Assembly (NCBI GenBank): GCA_002360635.1
Contig: DEQW01000006.1
Location: forward strand, 90,135-154,134
DNA length: 64,000 bases
Direction of reading: 5' to 3'
Origin: Flavobacteriaceae bacterium UBA3356
Lineage (GTDB): Bacteria > Bacteroidota > Bacteroidia > Flavobacteriales > Flavobacteriaceae
A program made the position numbers and the translations under genes. Numbering within the stretch: the stretch's first letter is position 1; each line of letters starts with the position of its first letter. The notes below the pieces were generated by a model that saw only the letters and a list, made by a program, of their open reading frames with translations, searched no databases and was not told where the DNA came from. Positions 51,524 to 59,373 of this stretch are shown here, one piece after another.

Positions 51524-52753
51524 TTATTTAACTTTTAAGGGTAGGTTTACCGCAAATGTGCTGCCCTTACCCTCGGTGCTGGTAAAACTTATTTGCCCGC
51601 CAAGATTTTCTAAATGGGTTTTGACTATATTGAGCCCAATACCGGTTCCTGCATTGAGCAACGCATTTTCTGCTCGAAAATAACGGTTGAATATAAATTT
51701 TTGTTCTTTCTCAGGTATTCCCATCCCTTCATCAGTAACTTCAATATTAAGTGTGTTTTTGCTCGCTTTTACTTCAACTTCAATGATGCTTCCTTCAGAA
51801 GAATACTTAATTGCGTTGTTTATTAAATTGGTCAGTATTAGTTCAAGGATTTTTTCATCAAACTCTAAAGTAATGTCATCTATATTTTGAGGGTATTCAA
51901 TATGTTGTCCATCTTTAAGTAACATATTGGCATCGTAAATTACTTCGTTTACAACTTTACTGAGAGGGAAGGTGCTATACTTATAAACTGTTTTTCCTGT
52001 TTCCAAACGTTCTATTGATAAAAAGTCACTTAAAATATTGTCTAGGTACTTAACCTTTGCCTTAATAGTTCTTAAATGTTTGTCACGTTTGTCCTGTTGG
52101 TCTTCTTGCGTGTATTTACCTATAAGGGTCGTGGAGGTAAGTATACCACTTAATGGAGTTTTAAACTCATGCGAAACCATGGAAAGGAATTTAGTTTTCA
52201 ACTCATTAAGTTCGCGCTCTTTTTGCAACGATACTTTCATTTTATTTTCAGCGGCACGCCGTTTTTCCACTTCTTCTTTCATTTGAGCGACCGTATCTTC
52301 TAACGTTTTGGTACGCTCGGCGATTTTATTTTCTAAATTGGCATTAAGCTCTTTAATTTCAAATTCTTGTTTTTTTCTTATTGTGATATCACTCACTAAG
52401 GCCATAACGTAGGCATGTTCGTAAATCTGAAATGGATTGAGCCCAGCTTCAACAGGAAATTTAGTACCGTCCTTTCGTAAACCATACAAATCGCGCCCAT
52501 GCCCCATTTGCCGTCTATCACTATCCTCAATAAAATTATTGAAGTGTTTTCTATGGCTTTTGTGGTAATCTTTAGGGATTAAAAGATTGAGGTCCTCCCC
52601 TAAAAGTTCGTTTTCATCATACCCAAACATGGCATTAGCTGCACCGTTGCTGGCCACAACTTCCTGGTTTTCATTAACAATAATGATACCTTCTGAAATA
52701 GCTTCGGAAAGCAGTTTAAATATATTGCCTTTTTTTTCTTCAAAAACGTTCAC
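51524..52753 (-). CDS. PAS-domain sensor histidine kinase (FixL-like)
   Basis: This 409-residue soluble kinase has one PAS domain (about 12-125), a coiled coil (about 125-185), HisKA with H195 in SMVSHEFKTPLSG, and a HATPase domain with N, G1 (DEGMGIPEKEQ) and G2 (GTGIGLNIVKTHL) boxes. Aligning the PAS by eye with FixL puts H67 at the haem-ligand position and R87 at the distal arginine, and GRDLYGLRKDG follows as in FixL-like sensors. Oxygen or redox sensing is thus possible but not shown. There is no membrane segment. Only a GTG at 52751-52753 can start it, since a TAG precedes in frame and the next ATG is inside the PAS domain. It precedes the receiver-CRP gene. Confidence 0.9.
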   Translation of the reverse strand: MNVFEEKKGNIFKLLSEAISEGIIIVNENQEVVASNGAANAMFGYDENELLGEDLNLLIPKDYHKSHRKHFNNFIEDSDRRQMGHGRDLYGLRKDGTKFPVEAGLNPFQIYEHAYVMALVSDITIRKKQEFEIKELNANLENKIAERTKTLEDTVAQMKEEVEKRRAAENKMKVSLQKERELNELKTKFLSMVSHEFKTPLSGILTSTTLIGKYTQEDQQDKRDKHLRTIKAKVKYLDNILSDFLSIERLETGKTVYKYSTFPLSKVVNEVIYDANMLLKDGQHIEYPQNIDDITLEFDEKILELILTNLINNAIKYSSEGSIIEVEVKASKNTLNIEVTDEGMGIPEKEQKFIFNRYFRAENALLNAGTGIGLNIVKTHLENLGGQISFTSTEGKGSTFAVNLPLKVK

Positions 52754-52757
52754 CTAC

Positions 52758-52833
52758 CAAAAGTAAGGAAATTAAAACAGAAGTGAAACCTGATTTATAT
52801 CATTTAATACAAACATTACAATTGGTAATTTTA
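52758..52833. promoter_or_regulatory. Bidirectional control region between the histidine kinase and TerB-like genes
   Basis: The operator TGATTTATATCA at 52791-52802 is identical to the one at hemN. Toward the TerB-like gene (plus strand) the -7 box TAATTTTA lies at 52826-52833 with the 35-base offset. Toward the kinase gene a perfect TACTTTTG (minus strand) lies at 52758-52765, at an offset of 37, and only about 4 bases before the GTG start. If used, the kinase mRNA would be nearly leaderless. This suggests autoregulation of the sensor pair. Confidence 0.65.
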
Positions 52834-52851
52834 TGAAATAAATTTTTAGTT

Positions 52852-53265
52852 ATGATGATGACTCAACAACCTCCAAAACTTGTCCTGTACCAAAAATTAG
52901 GTGAACTGTTTTATGCAATTGCAGCCGCCGATAAGGTAATTAGAAAAGCAGAAATTGACACCTTACGCACTTTAGTGAAAACACACTGGAAGAACGTAGA
53001 ATCCCTAGAAGATGAATTTCATAGCGATGCATCTTACCAAATAGAAATTGTCTTTGATTGGCTCGATGACAAAGAAGTAGACCCAGATGAATGTTTTGAA
53101 GATTTCAAGGAGTTTAAAAAAGAACACCCTAAATTATTTACAACAACTATTAAAAAACTTATTTGGAAAACCGCAGACTCCATTGCCGCATCATTTGCCG
53201 GTAAAAACAAGGCCGAGCTCATTATGTTAGCAAAACTAAAAATGTTGCTTCAAGAAGACAATTAA
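52852..53265 (+). CDS. TerB-like helical protein
   Basis: This 137-residue acidic all-helical protein resembles the TerB/DjlA-N type: QKLGELFYAIAAADKVIRKAEIDTLRTLV (about 14-42) has the A-D-x-x-I-x-x-x-E motif of a metal-binding-like turn, and a second helical pair lies near the C-terminus. TerB-domain proteins are tied to tellurite and envelope stress, with unclear activity. It is the first gene behind the operator at 52791 and heads a run with a lipoprotein, thioredoxin, deoC and deoD. Confidence 0.7.
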   Translation: MMMTQQPPKLVLYQKLGELFYAIAAADKVIRKAEIDTLRTLVKTHWKNVESLEDEFHSDASYQIEIVFDWLDDKEVDPDECFEDFKEFKKEHPKLFTTTIKKLIWKTADSIAASFAGKNKAELIMLAKLKMLLQEDN

Positions 53266-53283
53266 CAAATATAAATCAACAAT

Positions 53284-54159
53284 ATGCGTGCTCTATTTTT
53301 TTTTATAGCCATTTTCACGGTATTTGCCTGTAAAAATGACCCTAAACAAGTAGAATCTGAGACTGAGACTGATAAAAATCTGGTTGAAACTGTAAAAGAT
53401 TCTATATCAATAAACCGTGAAGATATAGAGCTAAAAAAACAACAATCTATTGTTTTAAAGCAAGAAACACTAAAAGAAAAACCTGATGAAAAGTTTGAAC
53501 TTCAAGAGCTTATCATCAAGAAAAACTTCAAGAAAGAAGCAGATCTATACACTTTAGATTTTCATTACCCATTATTAAATGAAAAAATAAAAGCCGGTTA
53601 TGCAAATTTCAACGAATACATTAATGATTATTATGTAGACATTACAGGTGTTGAAGCCGGTATCCTTGAAGACGCAGAACTTATTTGCGACACCATTGCC
53701 GCAAACCGGTTTCAAGAAAAACGAACCATCGACTATAAATTATACAATGTAAGCGACAAGTTGATTAGCGTACTGTTTTACAAAGAAAACTTTTATAGGG
53801 GCACCTTGCACCCTTCGTATTCTTTCGATTGTATGAACTTTGATTTACAACAGTCTGCTTTTATGACTTTTGAAGACTTTTTTGTGGAAGGCAGCGAAGA
53901 AGAACTTCGGAAAATTTTAAATAATTTTTTAGTTGAAAATATGACCGCAGGAGATTTATATTATGACTGTTGGGAAATTACAGCAGATGACTTTTTTGAG
54001 TATAAAAATAACTTTGTGATCAATGACACTTATATTGAATATTATTTTGACGATTGTGTTATCTGTCCTTCCTACACGGGTAGTTATTCCATAAAGATTC
54101 CGTTGGAAAGATTACTGCCTGTACTTCGGAAAAACAAACGAAACCTATTGTTTGGATAA
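53284..54159 (+). CDS. DUF3298/RsiV-like lipoprotein
   Basis: This 291-residue lipoprotein has lipobox VFAC, a charged linker (about 18-60), then a DUF4163/PdaC-like segment (YTLDFHYPLLNEKIKAGYANFNEYI) and a DUF3298 domain (FMTFEDFFVEG...YIEYYFDDCVICPSYTGSYSIKIPLERL). These domains occur in RsiV-type anti-sigma factors and cell-wall proteins that bind lysozyme or peptidoglycan. It lies 18 bases after the TerB-like gene and is probably co-transcribed. The ligand is unknown. Confidence 0.78.
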   Translation: MRALFFFIAIFTVFACKNDPKQVESETETDKNLVETVKDSISINREDIELKKQQSIVLKQETLKEKPDEKFELQELIIKKNFKKEADLYTLDFHYPLLNEKIKAGYANFNEYINDYYVDITGVEAGILEDAELICDTIAANRFQEKRTIDYKLYNVSDKLISVLFYKENFYRGTLHPSYSFDCMNFDLQQSAFMTFEDFFVEGSEEELRKILNNFLVENMTAGDLYYDCWEITADDFFEYKNNFVINDTYIEYYFDDCVICPSYTGSYSIKIPLERLLPVLRKNKRNLLFG

Positions 54160-54197
54160 GGAAATTTCGGTATCTTAAAGTTAATAAAACTATAACT

Positions 54198-54497
54198 ATG
54201 AAAAGTAACTTTAATTCTATCATTGAATCTGAAACACCTGTACTTATAGACTTTTATGCCGATTGGTGTGGCCCTTGCAAATCGTTAGCCCCCATATTAA
54301 AACAAGTTAAAGATGAGTTGGGCGATGCTATTAAAATAGTTAAGATAGACGTTGACAAAAACCAACCTTTGGCCTCCAAATATCAAGTGCGGGGCGTACC
54401 TACCATGCTCCTTTTTAAAAACGGAAAACAATTGTGGCGACAAAGTGGTGTGTTGCAAAAAAATGATCTTGTCAAGATAATCAATCAGCACAGTTAA
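54198..54497 (+). CDS. trxA: Thioredoxin
   Basis: This 99-residue single-domain thioredoxin has the active site WCGPCK (near residues 24-29) in LIDFYADWCGPCKSLAP, the buried D in KIDVDKNQ and the cis-proline in RGVPTMLLF. No signal peptide, so cytoplasmic. It reduces disulfides in proteins and could serve the peroxiredoxin and other targets here. Its stop codon overlaps the deoC start (TAATG). Confidence 0.93.
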   Translation: MKSNFNSIIESETPVLIDFYADWCGPCKSLAPILKQVKDELGDAIKIVKIDVDKNQPLASKYQVRGVPTMLLFKNGKQLWRQSGVLQKNDLVKIINQHS

Positions 54498-55165
54498 TGA
54501 AGTTAAATCAATACATAGACCATACGCTTTTAAAAGCTACAGCAACTACAAAAGATATAGAAAAACTGTGTAATGAAGCAAAACAATTCAATTTTAAAGC
54601 GGTCTGTGTAAATAGTTGCTATGTAAACCTAGCAGCAAAAGAGCTAAAAAATCATAAAATTTTAGTGGCGGCTGTTGTAGGGTTTCCCTTGGGAGCTATG
54701 GCAACGGCAAGCAAAGTGGCAGAAGCTAAAAAATGCATAGAAGACGGAGCAGATGAAATTGACATGGTTCTCAATATAGGTTTTTTAAAAAGCGGCTTAC
54801 ACAAACGTGTTGAAAAAGATATTTCCGAAGTGAAAAAAGCAATTGGAAACCATACTTTAAAAGTAATATTGGAAACCTGTTACCTAACCGATGAAGAAAT
54901 CACGCTTGCCAGTAGCATTGCAGTGAAAGCAAATGCCGATTATATAAAGACCTCTACCGGTTTCGGTACCGGAAATGCCACACCAAGTGCTATCAAATTA
55001 ATGAAAACTGTTGTTGGCGAAAAAGCCAAGATAAAAGCATCAGGAGGCATTCGAGACCGAAAAACAGCTTTACTATACGTCAACTTAGGTGTAGACCGTA
55101 TTGGCACATCATCTGGAGTGGCAATTGTAACAAAAAATACTGAAGCCGATGAGTATTCATATTAA
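54497..55165 (+). CDS. deoC: Deoxyribose-phosphate aldolase
   Basis: This 222-residue class I aldolase cleaves 2-deoxyribose 5-phosphate to acetaldehyde and glyceraldehyde 3-phosphate. Motifs include DHTLLKATAT, GFPLGA, DEIDMVLNIG, KVILETCYL and the Schiff-base lysine in DYIKTSTGFGTGNAT, and also IKASGGIRDR. The length matches DeoC. It overlaps deoD by 17 bases and thioredoxin by 1, so the three genes are translationally linked. With deoD and upp it forms a nucleoside-salvage set within the stress region, which may recover carbon from DNA or RNA breakdown. Confidence 0.96.
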   Translation: MKLNQYIDHTLLKATATTKDIEKLCNEAKQFNFKAVCVNSCYVNLAAKELKNHKILVAAVVGFPLGAMATASKVAEAKKCIEDGADEIDMVLNIGFLKSGLHKRVEKDISEVKKAIGNHTLKVILETCYLTDEEITLASSIAVKANADYIKTSTGFGTGNATPSAIKLMKTVVGEKAKIKASGGIRDRKTALLYVNLGVDRIGTSSGVAIVTKNTEADEYSY

Positions 55166-55856
55166 TGCAAAACCAAGTGAAATAGCCGAAAGTGTGTTAT
55201 TGCCAGGCGATCCGCTTCGAGCCAAATGGATTGCTGAAACTTTTTTAGAGGAGATTTTCTGTTATAATGATATAAGAGGTATGCTCGGTTTTACCGGCAC
55301 GTACAAAGGAAAACGAATCTCGGTACAAGGGACAGGTATGGGTATTCCTTCAGCTTTAATTTATTGCAACGAGTTAATACGCGACTATGGTGTTAAAAAA
55401 TTAATACGCGTTGGCAGTGCAGGCTCTTACCAGACAGACATTAAGTTAAGGGACATTGTGGTTGCGATGGCTGCTTCGTCTACATCGGGCATTAACAATA
55501 CACGGTTTGTAAACGCAGATTACTCCCCTACCGCAGATTTTGATTTGTTTATGAAAGCAGCCACTTATGCAAAAAACAATGATATTCCCATAAAAGCAGG
55601 GAATGTATTGTCGGCAGACGAGTTTTATGGCGATGATGTGAACAACTATAAAAAATGGGCAGATTATGGTGTATTGTGTGTTGAAATGGAAGCAGCTGGC
55701 CTTTATACCATTGCTGCAAAGTACAATGTACAGGCATTGGCCATTTTAACTATATCAGATTCATTGGTCACACAAAAAGCAACCTCAGCAGAAGAACGTG
55801 AGACCAGCTTTTCTACAATGATTGAAATTGCCTTGAACACGCTTTTAGTTAATTGA
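55149..55856 (+). CDS. deoD: Purine-nucleoside phosphorylase, DeoD type
   Basis: This 235-residue enzyme splits purine (deoxy)nucleosides with phosphate. Recognised motifs are LLPGDPLRAKWIAETF, GTGMGIPSALIYCNEL, IRVGSAGSYQ, the nucleoside-binding VEMEAAGLY and the catalytic D in LTISDSLV. The length and motifs fit the hexameric DeoD family. The first codons (ATG AGT ATT CAT) lie inside the end of deoC. It supplies deoxyribose 1-phosphate toward DeoC. Confidence 0.96.
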   Translation: MSIHINAKPSEIAESVLLPGDPLRAKWIAETFLEEIFCYNDIRGMLGFTGTYKGKRISVQGTGMGIPSALIYCNELIRDYGVKKLIRVGSAGSYQTDIKLRDIVVAMAASSTSGINNTRFVNADYSPTADFDLFMKAATYAKNNDIPIKAGNVLSADEFYGDDVNNYKKWADYGVLCVEMEAAGLYTIAAKYNVQALAILTISDSLVTQKATSAEERETSFSTMIEIALNTLLVN

Positions 55857-55919
55857 CAAAAGTTCTTCTTATTCTAACTATAGCTCCTTATATTTAAAAT
55901 ATATTTGAAACACCTAATT

Positions 55920-56375
55920 ATGATTAAAACCTTAGACGATAAAGAAAAAACATTGCTGCTTAGTTCAAATTATGTAGGCAGCCTGGGCTATCTGTATAAA
56001 AATAGACCTTTTGTCGTGCCTATTACGTATTTCTACAATGAAGAAGAAAATAATATTATCTGTTATTCAGCAAAGGGACAAAAGATTAACGCATTGCGCA
56101 AAAACAACTTAGTATCCCTGTGTGTTACAGATATAGATTCGGTTAACGACTGGAAATCGGTTTTAGTTCATGGTACTTTCGAAGAGCACACCGAATCTAC
56201 CGCCAAGGCATTGCTGCATCAATTTTCATTAGGCGTTAAAGATATTATTTTACGGAAAGAGTTGCGCGACTTAGACTTTATAAGCCAATTCTCCAGTAAA
56301 ATCCACAAAGACGAGATTCCGATTATATTTACAATTAACATAGAAGAAATTACTGGTAAAATGCGGAAGCTTTAA
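55920..56375 (+). CDS. Pyridoxamine 5'-phosphate oxidase-like flavoprotein
   Basis: From the ATG at 55920-55922 this encodes a 151-residue split-barrel protein of the PNPOx/Nim-like group. Visible pieces are SNYVGSLGYLYKNRPFVVPI, ICYSAKGQKINALRKNNLVSLCVTD and WKSVLVHGTFEEH, the flavin-binding face of this fold. Members bind FMN, F420 or haem and act as reductases or sensors. The TTG five codons upstream is a less likely start. It follows deoD by 63 bases and may share its transcript. Confidence 0.82.
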   Translation: MIKTLDDKEKTLLLSSNYVGSLGYLYKNRPFVVPITYFYNEEENNIICYSAKGQKINALRKNNLVSLCVTDIDSVNDWKSVLVHGTFEEHTESTAKALLHQFSLGVKDIILRKELRDLDFISQFSSKIHKDEIPIIFTINIEEITGKMRKL

Positions 56376-56483
56376 TTGCAAACTTACTTAGCTTCAAGAA
56401 TCAATATCTGTATTCAATAAATTTGTTGGAAATAATTGATATTTTATCAAAAATATATGTCGTCAATTTATCGCTAGCACTAA

Positions 56484-56519
56484 AAAAGCAGAAAACTGAT
56501 TGTACAATTTCCTGCTTTT
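56484..56519. terminator. Bidirectional terminator
   Basis: The arms AAAAGCAG and CTGCTTTT, extended by partial A/T pairing, flank an internal segment of about 20 bases. It lies between the convergent flavoprotein gene and Usp copy 6. The stem is interrupted, so efficiency is uncertain. Confidence 0.6.
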
Positions 56520-56543
56520 AATAGCACTATAGAGAATATAAAC

Positions 56544-57380
56544 CTAAACTTTAAATGTCATTATTGGTAAATCACTGTGATTTACAATAGACTCGGCTAC
56601 ATTTTCTGAAAAGAAATGCGCCAAACCTCTTCTTCCATGGGTAGGAATCACTATTAAATCTGCTTTAAATTTATTGCTGAAACTATAAATGCCATAATCT
56701 AAACGATGGTCGCTATAGTATACAATTTTATCATAAACCTCTTCTGTATTGGCAATACCGCTTTGATTTAAAAATTCCAAAGCGCGTTCTTCCATTTCTT
56801 GGTTGCTCAAAAACTTGTTTGGAGTGTTAACAAAAACCAATTGAAGTTCTGTACCTATTGCTTCGAAAAAATACCAGGCCTTTCTAAAAGGTTCGATATA
56901 ATCCTTACTGAAATCACACGCAAATACAACCTTGTTCATTTCAAAATCCCGTAGCCTATTTTTAACAACCAATACGGGAACGCTCGAAGTGCGTACCACC
57001 TTTTCGGTGTTTGAACCTACAAAAACTTCTTTGAGCCCGCTGGCGCCATGGGAACCCATAACAATTAGATCTACATTGAAATTTTTGGCAACACTGTTAA
57101 TTTCATGAAACTCCTTATAATTTTGAACAGTTGTTTCAATTTTTATTCCCTTTAGATAATCCCGATCGAGAAAGTTTTCAAATCGTTTTTGAGCCAATTT
57201 CATATAATAAATAGCTTCGAACATTTCTTGAGATTCATCGCGGGTTAAGACTGCCTCAGACAGCCCCATCATGTGCAACACCACCAACGAAGCTTCCTGT
57301 TTCTTTGCTAATGTGGCGGCCACTTTTAAGGCATATTCTGAATGTTCAGAAAAATCGACGGGTATGAGTATTTTTTTCAT
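56544..57380 (-). CDS. Universal stress protein, tandem UspA domains (copy 6)
   Basis: This 278-residue double Usp protein differs from copies 1-5: it starts KKILIPVDFSEHSEYALKVA. Both halves keep recognisable features: VMGSHGASGLKEVFVGSNTEKV (about 117-138) in the first, and VIPTHGRRGLAHFFSENVAESI near the end of the second. Both domains may thus still bind nucleotide. It follows the hibernation-factor gene directly (stop and start adjoin) under the operator at 57749. Confidence 0.92.
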   Translation of the reverse strand: MKKILIPVDFSEHSEYALKVAATLAKKQEASLVVLHMMGLSEAVLTRDESQEMFEAIYYMKLAQKRFENFLDRDYLKGIKIETTVQNYKEFHEINSVAKNFNVDLIVMGSHGASGLKEVFVGSNTEKVVRTSSVPVLVVKNRLRDFEMNKVVFACDFSKDYIEPFRKAWYFFEAIGTELQLVFVNTPNKFLSNQEMEERALEFLNQSGIANTEEVYDKIVYYSDHRLDYGIYSFSNKFKADLIVIPTHGRRGLAHFFSENVAESIVNHSDLPIMTFKV

Positions 57381-57692
57381 CTAAGAAGATATATTTTGAT
57401 TCGTAAATTTTGCTTTACGCTTTTTTAACTGTCTTTCAATATCACTTATGGTTTCCTTTACTGCCAACTCGAAGTTTTTTTCATTTGAAGTTGCAAAAAT
57501 TTTAGGTCCCGGAAGACTTACTTCCATTTCGCAGATGTGCCCTTTTTCAGAAGAATCATTTTCCATTTTAAAGAATACATCAGTTCGGATAACCCATTCA
57601 TATTTCTTTTCTATTTTCTGAAGTTTTTTGGTGACATATGAAGACATACTCTCACTAAACTTCATCTTTACGTATTGGATATTAATTGTCAT
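57381..57692 (-). CDS. hpf: Ribosome hibernation promoting factor (short HPF/RaiA)
   Basis: This 103-residue protein is the single-domain form. It begins MTINIQYVKMKFSESMSSYV and contains KKLQKIEKKYEWVIRTDVFFK and CEMEVSLPGPKIFATSNEKNFELAVKETISDIERQLKKRK, the fold that binds the decoding region of the 30S subunit and stops translation. It is co-transcribed with Usp copy 6 under a palindrome operator, linking ribosome sleep to the low-oxygen signal. The basic C-terminus is normal for the family. Confidence 0.93.
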   Translation of the reverse strand: MTINIQYVKMKFSESMSSYVTKKLQKIEKKYEWVIRTDVFFKMENDSSEKGHICEMEVSLPGPKIFATSNEKNFELAVKETISDIERQLKKRKAKFTNQNISS

Positions 57693-57717
57693 AACTATAT
57701 TTTAAGTAATACACTTT

Positions 57718-57760
57718 CAAATATAAGAAGCGATGAGCAGGAAAACTATGACATATATCA
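57718..57760 (-). promoter_or_regulatory. CRP/FNR-type operator and -7 box for hpf-usp
   Basis: The operator TGACATATATCA is at 57749-57760 and the perfect minus-strand -7 box TATATTTG at 57718-57725, offset 35. It lies in the 74-base gap between the mscS-like gene end and the hpf start. Confidence 0.83.
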
Positions 57761-57766
57761 GTTGAG

Positions 57767-58675
57767 TTATTTGTTATTGCCAATTTTAATTTCAGGAATC
57801 TTGATGACCTCTACGGTGGTAGAAGCTAATTGAATCGCACCGTTGGTCTCTTGTATTTTTTTATGAATTGTGTCATGTAATAAATGCTGGGTCATCCTTC
57901 GTTTTTTATAATCTACAATGTATCGCAGATTAAATTTCACCCAATTATCGGTAAGTGTAATGGCAAGCGTGGGGTCCAAAACAGCATCTTCAATATAGAA
58001 TTTATTAACTACGTCTTTCCATTGTTTTTTAGAAGCGGCGGTATAATCGTTCAACGTTTTTTCAGCAACAGAGATTATTATTTGTTTGGCCAATTCCATA
58101 TCAGATTTGTATCGTATCATAACGTCTATTTCGTCCCATATAAAGGGGAAGTCTTTTGAGTAATTATATACCGGACCCTTAAAAACAAAAGCGTTACTCA
58201 ACTTTACAATACGGCCACTATAATTGTCGCTGGTTACCCATTGACCAATTTCCATCATGGTAGTATAAATGCTATCAATATCTATCACATCTCCTTTAAT
58301 ACCATTAATTTCAATACGGTCACCAGGTGTATAAACTTTTACCAAGAATATGTAAATAGATCCAGCTATGCTTAGAAAAAGCTCTTGTAAAGTAATGGCA
58401 ATACCTGCAGAAAACAAACCAATAGCAAGGGTAAGATCTTTTATATTTCCAGTAAAATATGAAATGGTGAGTACAATGATAAAAAGGTACCCGAAGATCT
58501 CTACTGCTTTTTGTGCCTTATAACGTGAAGACGTTTCGGGCATACGTTTTTTTAAAAATCTACGAAAAACCTGAATAACAGCTATTACAAATAGTAACCA
58601 AACCAAATACTTCAATATACTTACTGTAGTAGGATGTGTAGATAACCAGTCTTTTAAAAACTCAATAAAGTCCAT
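57767..58675 (-). CDS. MscS-family mechanosensitive ion channel
   Basis: This 302-residue protein has three membrane segments (about 14-36, 52-72 and 80-112). A pore-lining helix GLFSAGIAITLQELFLSIAGSI is followed by the MscS beta-domain VYTPGDRIEINGIKGDVIDIDSIYTTMMEIG and a cytoplasmic alpha/beta domain. It releases ions when membrane tension rises. It lies 30 bases after the paralogous envelope-protein gene and belongs to the operon under the operator at 59339. The tail EVIKIPEIKIGNNK is short. Confidence 0.88.
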   Translation of the reverse strand: MDFIEFLKDWLSTHPTTVSILKYLVWLLFVIAVIQVFRRFLKKRMPETSSRYKAQKAVEIFGYLFIIVLTISYFTGNIKDLTLAIGLFSAGIAITLQELFLSIAGSIYIFLVKVYTPGDRIEINGIKGDVIDIDSIYTTMMEIGQWVTSDNYSGRIVKLSNAFVFKGPVYNYSKDFPFIWDEIDVMIRYKSDMELAKQIIISVAEKTLNDYTAASKKQWKDVVNKFYIEDAVLDPTLAITLTDNWVKFNLRYIVDYKKRRMTQHLLHDTIHKKIQETNGAIQLASTTVEVIKIPEIKIGNNK

Positions 58676-58705
58676 TATTTATTGTTTTAATCTCATTATA
58701 ATTAG

Positions 58706-59287
58706 CTAAAAGTTGAATAATTTAAGCTCGTGTACCTCATCAGTTTTCAGTGCACCATCTTCAATCATTTTATCTACAATTGCTTTTGCAAAATCTTTTA
58801 CAGTTAATAGAGGAACCTGATAATCGTAAATACAAAGGCAAATAGACCAGAGCAATGAGGATCCATCCTCATCTACTTTATATAAGTATGTATTAAAATG
58901 AAAAAGATCAAAATCGCCAAAATATCCTTCTGCATCAATTTTAGTATGCTCCACTTCACTCATTGCAGAAATTATGAGCTTATCAAAACCACTTTGAGGT
59001 AAAGACTTAATTAGTTTTTTTAGCTCATTCTTTGTGGCTGCTTCTTGCTTTAAAGCTATTGGGAGATATCGCTTGCTTGTTTCGGTATGGATACCGTGAA
59101 ATTGTAATTTCTGTTGCATAGCGGTTTCGAAAGAAGACCTAAAGCTTTCTACAGGGGATAAACACACTACCAATGTCTTATCTGTTTTTAAGGGTGAATT
59201 CAGCAATAAACTATCCGGAACGGATATTTCTTGTGCTAAGCAGTTTGCAAAGAGCACTCCTATAAGCAATGTGATGCATAACTTCAT
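58706..59287 (-). CDS. Exported protein, paralogue of the 43553-44182 lipoprotein
   Basis: This 193-residue protein has an N-terminal signal peptide (about 1-18, ending CLAQ). Its mature part matches the 43553-44182 protein in order of elements: KTLVVCLSPVESFRSSFETAM, then SGFDKLIISAMSEVEHTK, then YLYKVDEDGSSLLWSICL and a closing helix VKDFAKAIVDKMIEDG. I do not know the family. It heads the two-gene operon with the MscS-like channel under a palindrome operator. A role in envelope stress is suggested by the neighbours only. Confidence 0.65.
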   Translation of the reverse strand: MKLCITLLIGVLFANCLAQEISVPDSLLLNSPLKTDKTLVVCLSPVESFRSSFETAMQQKLQFHGIHTETSKRYLPIALKQEAATKNELKKLIKSLPQSGFDKLIISAMSEVEHTKIDAEGYFGDFDLFHFNTYLYKVDEDGSSLLWSICLCIYDYQVPLLTVKDFAKAIVDKMIEDGALKTDEVHELKLFNF

Positions 59288-59307
59288 AGCGTTTGTTGGT
59301 TATAAAG

Positions 59308-59350
59308 CTAAGTTAACCCTGAACAGATTTTTATACTATGATAATTATCA
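59308..59350 (-). promoter_or_regulatory. CRP/FNR-type operator and -7 box for the exported protein-mscS operon
   Basis: The perfect palindrome TGATAATTATCA is at 59339-59350. A TAACTTAG box lies at 59308-59315 (minus strand) at the 35-base offset. It is back to back with an identical operator for upp at 59374. Confidence 0.75.
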
Positions 59351-59373
59351 TATTTAAAAAAGACACAACTAAC

